The translations under genes and the position numbers were made by a program. A DNA stretch of 64,000 nt from Vespa crabro (taxonomy: Eukaryota; Arthropoda; Insecta; Hymenoptera; Vespidae): NCBI RefSeq assembly GCF_910589235.1, contig NC_060956.1:11996999-12060998 (forward strand). The letters are read 5' to 3'. This document shows positions 57,601 to 64,000 of this stretch, piece after piece. The notes beneath the pieces were generated by a model that was not told the origin of the DNA, did no database searches, and worked only from the letters and a program-made list of their open reading frames with translations. Within the stretch, counting starts at the first letter, position 1; each line of letters opens with the position of its first letter.

Positions 57601-59412
57601 TTAAAGATTTCACGATTTTATCTTCGCATATACCGAAATTCGCGTATGTCGATTATGTTTTTCGACAATTATCATATGAAGACGCGTATTTAAACATAGC
57701 AAAAACGTTATATTCTTGTTATATTCTTTATTCTGCATCGATAGAATATAAAATCAATGAAATTGAACGAGATTTCAAGTTTTCGTTTTTCGCCGATACG
57801 CGTATATGAGCGAAAAATCGTATATACGATATGAAAGAATGTTAAAAACTTTGATTCCAATATAAAATAGATGTTTGATCTTATGAAATGCAATGTACTG
57901 AATCGATTGGTAACAATTTTCTAACTGTGGCAAAAGTATTATTAAAGATTTCACGATTTCATCTTCGCATATACAGAAATTCGCGTATGTCGATTACGTT
58001 TTTCGACAATTATCATATGAAAACGCGTATTTAAACATAGTACAAACGTTATATTCTTGTTATATTCTTTATTCTGCATCGATAGAATATAAAATCAATG
58101 AAATTGAACGAGATTTCAAGTTTTCGTTTTTCGCCGATACGCGTATATGAGCGAAAAATCGTATATACGATATGAAAGAATGTTAAAAACTTTGATTCCA
58201 ATATAAAATAGATGTTTGATCTTATGAAATGCAATGTTCTGAATCGATTGGTAACATTTTTCTAACTGTGGCACAAGTATTATTAAAGATTTCACGATTT
58301 TATCTTCGCATATACCGAAATTCGCGTATGTCGATTATGTTTTTCGACAATTATCATATGAAGACGCGTATTTAAACATAGCAAAAACGTTATATTCTTG
58401 TTATATTCTTTATTCTGCATCGATAGAATATAAAATCAATGAAATTGAACGAGATTTCAAGTTTTCGTTTTTCGACGATACGCGTATATGAGCGAAAAAT
58501 CGTATATACGATATGAAAGAATGTTAAAAACTTCGATTCCAATATAAAATAGATGTTTGATCTTATGAAATGCAATGTTCTGAATCGATTGGTAACATTT
58601 TTCTAACTGTGGCACAAGTATTATTAAAGATTTCACGATTTTATCTTCGCGAATACCGAAATCCGCGTATGTCGATTACGTTTTTCGACAATAATCATAT
58701 GAAAACGCGTATTTAAACATAGTACAAACGTTATATTCCTGTTATATTCTTTATTCTGCATCGATAGAATATAAAATCAATGAAATTGAACGAGATTTCA
58801 AGTTTTCGTTTTTCAAAGATACGCGTATATGTGCGAAAAATCGTACATACGATATGAAAGAATGTTAAAAACTTTGATTCCAATATAAAATAGATGTTTG
58901 ATCTTATGAAATGCAATGTACTGAATCGATTGGTAACAATTTTCTAACTGTGGCAAAAGTATTATTAAAGATTTCACGATTTCATCTTCGCATATACAGA
59001 AATTCGCGTATGTCGATTACGTTTTTCGACAATTATCATATGAAAACGCGTATTTAAACATAGTACAAACGTTATATTCCTGTTATATTCTTTATTCTGC
59101 ATCGATAGAATATAAAATCAATGAAATTGAACGAGATTTCAAGTTTTCGTTTTTCGACGATACGCGTATATGAGCGAAAAATCGTATATACGATATGAAA
59201 GAATGTTAAAAACTTTGATTCCAATATAAAATAGATGTTTGATCTTATGAAATGCAATGTTCTGAATCGATTGGTAACATTTTTCTAACTGTGGAACAAG
59301 TATTATTAAAGATTTCACGATTTTATCTTCGCGTATACCGAAATTCGCGTATGTCGATTACGTATTTCGACAATTATCATATGAAAACGCGTATTTAAAC
59401 ATATTAAAAACA
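54639..59412. repeat. Mosaic segment mixing inner and outer classes
   Basis: Outer-class markers return: CTACATCGATATAAT at 54639, CTTAATTCTG at 55321 and 56003, and CGGATATACC near 55580. They alternate with interior classes such as TTCGCCGATACGCG (57367, 57708, 58049) and TAGCAAAAACG. The block 53957-54979 recurs at 58731-59753, a 14-monomer displacement. The monomer at 57708 ends with TACTGAATCG and GGCAAAAG, which normally belong to a different class, so it is probably another exchange product. Confidence 0.75.
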
Positions 59413-62400
59413 TTATATTCTTGCTATATTCTTTATTCTACATCGATATAATATAAAATCAATGAAATTGAACGAGATTTCATGTTTTCGTTTTTCGACG
59501 ATACGCGTATATGAGCGAAAAATCGTATATACGATATGAAAGAATGTTAAAAACTTTGATTCCAATATAAAATAGATGTTTGGTCTTATGAAATGCAATG
59601 TTCTGAATCGATTAGTAACATTTTTCTAACTGTGGCACAAGTATTATTAAAGATTTCACGATTATATCTTCGCATATACCGAAATTCGCGTATGTCGATT
59701 ACGTTTTTCGACAATTATCTTATGAAAACGCGTATTTATACATAGTAAAAACGTTATATTCTTGTTATATTCTTTATTCTGCATCGATAGAATATGAAAT
59801 CAATGAAATTGAACGAGATTTCAAGTTTTCGTTTTTCGACGATACGCGTATATGAGCGAAAAATCGTATATACGATATGAAAGAATGTTAAAAACTTTGA
59901 TTCCAATATAAAATAGATGTTTGATCTTATGAAATGCAATGTTCTGAATCGATTGGTAACATTTTTCTTACTGTGGCACAAGTATTATTAAAGATTTCAC
60001 GATTTTATCTTCGGATATACCGAAATTCGCGTAGGTCGATTACGTTTTTCGACAATTATCATATGATAACGCGTATTTAAACATAGTAAAAACGTTATAT
60101 TCTTGTTATATTCTTTATTCTGCATCGATAGAATATAAAATCAATGAAATTGAACGAGATTTCAAGTTTTCGTTTTTCAAAGGTACGCGTATATGTGCGA
60201 AAAATCGTATATACGATATGAAAGAATGTTAAAAACTCTGATTCCAATATAAAATAGATGTTTGATCTTATGAAATGCAATGTACTGAATGGATTGGTAA
60301 CAATTTTCTAACTGTGGCAAAAGTATTATTAAAGATTTCACGATTTCATCTTCGCATATACCGAAATTCGCGTATGTCGATTACGTTTTTCGACAATTAT
60401 CATATGAAAACGCGTATTTAAACATAGTACAAACGTTATATTCCTGTTATATTCTTAATTCTGCATCGATAGAATATAAAATAAATGAAATTGAACGAGA
60501 TTTCAAGTTTTCGTTTTTCGACGATACGCGTATATGAGCGAAAAATCGTATATACGATATGAAAGAATGTTAAAAACTTTGATTCCAATATAAAATAGAT
60601 GTTTGATCTTATGAAATGCAATGTTCTGAATCGATTGGTAACATTTTTCTAACTGTGGCACAAGTAATATTAAAGATTTCACGATTTTATCTTCGGATAT
60701 ACCGAAATTCGCGTAGGTCGATTACGTTTTTCGACAATTATCATATGAAAACGCGTATTTAAACATAGTAAAAACGTTATATTCTTGTTATATTCTTTAT
60801 TCTGCATCGATAGAATATAAAATCAATGAAATTGAACGAGATTTCAAGTTTTCGTTTTTCAAAGATACGCGTATATGTGCGAAAAATCGTATATACGATA
60901 TGAAAGAATGTTAAAAACTCTGATTCCAATATAAAATAGATGTTTGATCTTATGAAATGCAATGTACTGAATGGATTGGTAACAATTTTCTAACTGTGGC
61001 AAAAGTATTATTAAAGATTTCACGATTTCATCTTCGCATATACCGAAATTCGCGTATGTCGATTACGTTTTTCGACAATTATCATATGAAAACGCGTATT
61101 TAAACATAGTACAAACGTTATATTCCTGTTATGTTCTTAATTCTGCATCGATAGAATATAAAATCAATGAAATTGAACGAGATTTCAAGTTTTCGTTTTT
61201 CGACGATACGCGTATATGAGCGAAAAATCGTATATACGATATGAAAGAATGTTAAAAACTTTGATTCCAATATAAAATAGATGTTTGATCTTATGAAATG
61301 CAATGTTCTGAATCGATTGGTAACATTTTTCTAACTGTGGCACAAGTAATATTAAAGATTTCACGATTTTATCTTCGGATATACCGAAATTCGCGTAGGT
61401 CGATTACGTTTTTCGACAATTATCATATGAAAACGCGTATTTAAACATAGTAAAAACGTTATATTCTTGTTATATTCTTTATTCTGCATCGATAGAATAT
61501 AAAATCAATGAAATTGAACGAGATTTCAAGTTTTCGTTTTTCAAAGATACGCGTATATGTGCGAAAAATCGTATATACGATATGAAAGAATGTTAAAAAC
61601 TTTGATTCCAATATAAAATATATGTTTGATCATATGAAATGCAATGTTCTGAATCGATTGGTAACATTTTTCTAACTGTGGAACAAGTATTATTAAAGAT
61701 TTCACGATTTTATCTTCGCGTATACCGAAATTCGCGTATGTCGATTACGTATTTCGACAATTATCATATGAAAACGCGTATTTAAACATATTAAAAACAT
61801 TATATTCTTGCTATATTCTTTATTCTACATCGATATAATATAAAATCAATGAAATTGAACGAGATTTCATGTTTTCGTTTTTCGACGATACGCGTATATG
61901 AGCGAAAAATCGTATATACGATATGAAAGAATGTTAAAAACTTTGATTCCAATATAAAATAGATGTTTGGTCTTATGAAATGCAATGTTCTGAATCGATT
62001 AGTAACATTTTTCTAACTGTGGCACAAGTATTATTAAAGATTTCACGATTATATCTTCGCATATACCGAAATTCGCGTATGTCGATTACGTTTTTCGACA
62101 ATTATCTTATGAAAACGCGTATTTATACATAGTAAAAACGTTATATTCTTGTTATATTCTTTATTCTGCATCGATAGAATATGAAATCAATGAAATTGAA
62201 CGAGATTTCAAGTATTCGTTTTTCGACGATACGCGTATATGAGCGAAAAATCGTATATACGATATGAAAGAATGTTAAAAACTTTGATTCCAATATAAAA
62301 TAGATGTTTGATCTTATGAAATGCAATGTTCTGAATCGATTGGTAACATTTTTCTTACTGTGGCACAAGTATTATTAAAGATTTCACGATTTTATCTTCG

Positions 62401-64000
62401 GATATACCGAAATTCGCGTAGGTCGATTACGTTTTTCGACAATTATCATATGATAACGCGTATTTAAACATAGTAAAAACGTTATATTCTTGTTATATTC
62501 TTTATTCTGCATCGATAGAATATAAAATCAATGAAATTGAACGAGATTTCAAGTTTTCGTTTTTCAAAGGTACGCGTATATGTGCGAAAAATCGTATATA
62601 CGATATGAAAGAATGTTAAAAACTCTGATTCCAATATAAAATAGATGTTTGATCTTATGAAATGCAATGTACTGAATGGATTGGTAACAATTTTCTAACT
62701 GTGGCAAAATTATTATTAAAGATTTCACGATTTCATCTTCGCATATACCGAAATTCGCGTATGTCGATTACGTTTTTCGACAATTATCATATGAAAACGC
62801 GTATTTAAACATAGTACAAACGTTATATTCCTGTTATATTCTTAATTCTGCATCGATAGAATATAAAATAAATGAAATTGAACGAGATTTCAAGTTTTCG
62901 TTTTTCGACGATACGCGTATATGAGCGAAAAATCGTATATACGATATGAAAGAATGTTAAAAACTTTGATTCCAATATAAAATAGATGTTTGATCTTATG
63001 AAATGCAATGTTCTGAATCGATTGGTAACATTTTTCTAACTGTGGCACAAGTAATATTAAAGATTTCACGATTTTATCTTCGGATATACCGAAATTCGCG
63101 TAGGTCGATTACGTTTTTCGACAATTATCATATGAAAACGCGTATTTAAACATAGTAAAAACGTTATATTCTTGTTATATTCTTTATTCTGCATCGATAG
63201 AATATAAAATCAATGAAATTGAACGAGATTTCAAGTTTTCGTTTTTCAAAGATACGCGTATATGTGCGAAAAATCGTATATACGATATGAAAGAATGTTA
63301 AAAACTCTGATTCCAATATAAAATAGATGTTTGATCTTATGAAATGCAATGTACTGAATGGATTGGTAACAATTTTCTTACTGTGGCACAAGTATTATTA
63401 AAGATTTCACGATTTCATCTTCGCATATACCGAAATTCGCGTATGTCGATTACGTTTTTCGACAATTATCATATGAAAACGCGTATTTAAACATAGTACA
63501 AACGTTATATTCCTGTTATATTCTTAATTCTGCATCGATAGAATATAAAATCAATGAAATTGAACGAGATTTCAAGTTTTCGTTTTTCGACGATACGCGT
63601 ATATGAGCGAAAAATCGTATATACGATATGAAAGAATGTTAAAAACTTTGATTCCAATATAAAATAGATGTTTGATCTTATGAAATGCAATGTTCTGAAT
63701 CGATTGGTAACATTTTTCTAACTGTGGCACAAGTAATATTAAAGATTTCACGATTTTATCTTCGGATATACCGAAATTCGCGTAGGTCGATTACGTTTTT
63801 CGACAATTATCATATGAAAACGCGTATTTAAACATAGTAAAAACGTTATATTCTTGTTATATTCTTTATTCTGCATCGATAGAATATAAAATCAATGAAA
63901 TTGAACGAGATTTCATGTTTTCGTTTTTCAAAGATACGCGTATATGTGCGAAAAATCGTATATACGATATGAAAGAATGTTAAAAACTCTGATTCCAATA
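59413..64000. repeat. 7-monomer higher-order repeat (2387 bp), about 1.9 copies
   Basis: The monomers at 59413, 59754, 60095, 60436, 60777, 61118 and 61459 recur in order at 61800-63846. Shared private variants include GATTTCATGTTTTCG, ATTTATACATAG, AATATGAAATCAATG, CAAAGGTACGCG, CATATGATAACG and AAAATAAATGAAATTG. One difference is CAAGTTTTCG near 59823 against CAAGTATTCG near 62210. The inner five monomers partly alternate two classes (TTTTTCAAAGATACG and CTTAATTCTG), a two-monomer rhythm. The second copy is cut by the window edge. Confidence 0.92.
61459..61799 (+). repeat. Chimeric monomer sharing a rare haplotype with the copy at 9962
   Basis: The left and middle parts belong to the TTTTTCAAAGATACG class. 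The right end lacks that class's usual TACTGAATGG and instead has ATATATGTTTGATCATATG followed by TTCTGAATCG. I see this pair of changes elsewhere only in the monomer at 9962, about 51 kb away. Confidence 0.72.

Larger units (their letters stand above)
1..64000. repeat. Satellite DNA array, 341-bp monomer, about 187.7 copies
   Basis: The same AT-rich unit recurs every 341 bp across the whole window. For example, the TTATATTC box begins at 74, 415, 756, 1097 and so on to 63846. Every copy has the same orientation and no unrelated sequence interrupts the array. Both window edges lie inside the array, so its full length and flanks are unknown. By eye, neighbouring monomers differ at roughly 2-5% of positions, whereas copies of the same higher-order unit are nearly identical. 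Such arrays typically form centromeric or pericentromeric heterochromatin in eukaryotes. 341 bp is close to two nucleosomal lengths. I do not recognise the family, and the species and chromosomal position cannot be read from the sequence. Confidence 0.99.

Noticed and set aside
74..63690. A minus-strand reading frame of about 61 codons in almost every monomer, suggesting a family of small proteins
   Set aside because: In the class-typical copies the apparent start is TTG (CAA on the plus strand at, for example, 2985-2987), not ATG. The frame recurs only because the DNA is tandemly repeated. Several copies are broken by stops (9962, 13030, 36566, 41000, 48500, 53616, 61459) or lose the start codon (4848, 26330, 47818), with no sign of selection. 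Composition is biased to AT-rich codons.
1..64000. CRISPR array
   Set aside because: Repeats are 341 bp and contiguous. There are no short repeats separated by unique spacers and no cas genes.
1..64000. Promoter, TATA-like and AATAAA-like words in each unit
   Set aside because: In about 72% A+T sequence these words are expected by chance, and no gene lies beside them. Transcription of the satellite cannot be judged from sequence alone.
1..64000. Assembly artefact through false repetition of one unit
   Set aside because: Multiple higher-order lengths, private variants, chimeras and unique indels show that the copies are distinct. Local copy number in the youngest duplications (42364-45771, 46795-47476) could still be wrong and needs read support.

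Overview
The window is one uninterrupted tandem satellite array from its first base to its last. The repeat unit is 341 bp and about 187.7 units fit in 64 kb, all in the same orientation. I see no gene, RNA gene, transposon, CRISPR array, inversion or unique sequence. The unit is about 28% G+C but very rich in CpG: a hand count on the copy at 2802-3142 gives 22 CpG against about 7 expected. A long head-to-tail satellite with higher-order repeats (HORs) points to eukaryotic centromeric or pericentromeric heterochromatin. The AT-rich, CpG-rich composition fits an invertebrate, perhaps an insect, with little CpG methylation. That assignment is only inference, and I do not recognise the satellite family.

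Layout, with monomer starts counted from the recurring TTATATTC box (74, 415, 756 and so on). 1-4165: 5-monomer HOR (1705 bp), 2.4 copies. 4507-8597: 6-monomer HOR (2046 bp), two copies. 8598-14393: mosaic with weak 10- and 3-monomer repetition. 14394-25647: 4-monomer HOR inside larger 14- and 18-monomer duplications. 25648-34178: mosaic with a 12-monomer spacing and a 3-monomer duplication. 34179-41340: 12-monomer HOR (4092 bp). 42364-45771: recent 5-monomer duplication (1704 bp). 45772-49522: mosaic with a single-monomer duplication. 49523-54638: 7-monomer HOR, one copy enlarged to 8. 54639-59412: mosaic. 59413-64000: 7-monomer HOR (2387 bp).

Three patterns go beyond 'satellite'. First, each 341-bp unit looks like an ancient dimer: seven short motifs recur in the same order in a 165-bp half and a 176-bp half. 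Second, several monomer variants occur only near both ends (0-10 kb and 51-64 kb), while other variants occur only in the interior. This is what layered expansion from within would produce. Third, unit length is almost invariant: about ten small indels in 187 units, net +5 bp. A conserved nested-palindrome block sits in every unit.

The roughly 61-codon minus-strand reading frame in nearly every unit opens with TTG, never ATG, and is a by-product of the repeat, so no protein genes are annotated. All monomer classes and repeat lengths were worked out by reading and coordinate arithmetic, without alignment software.
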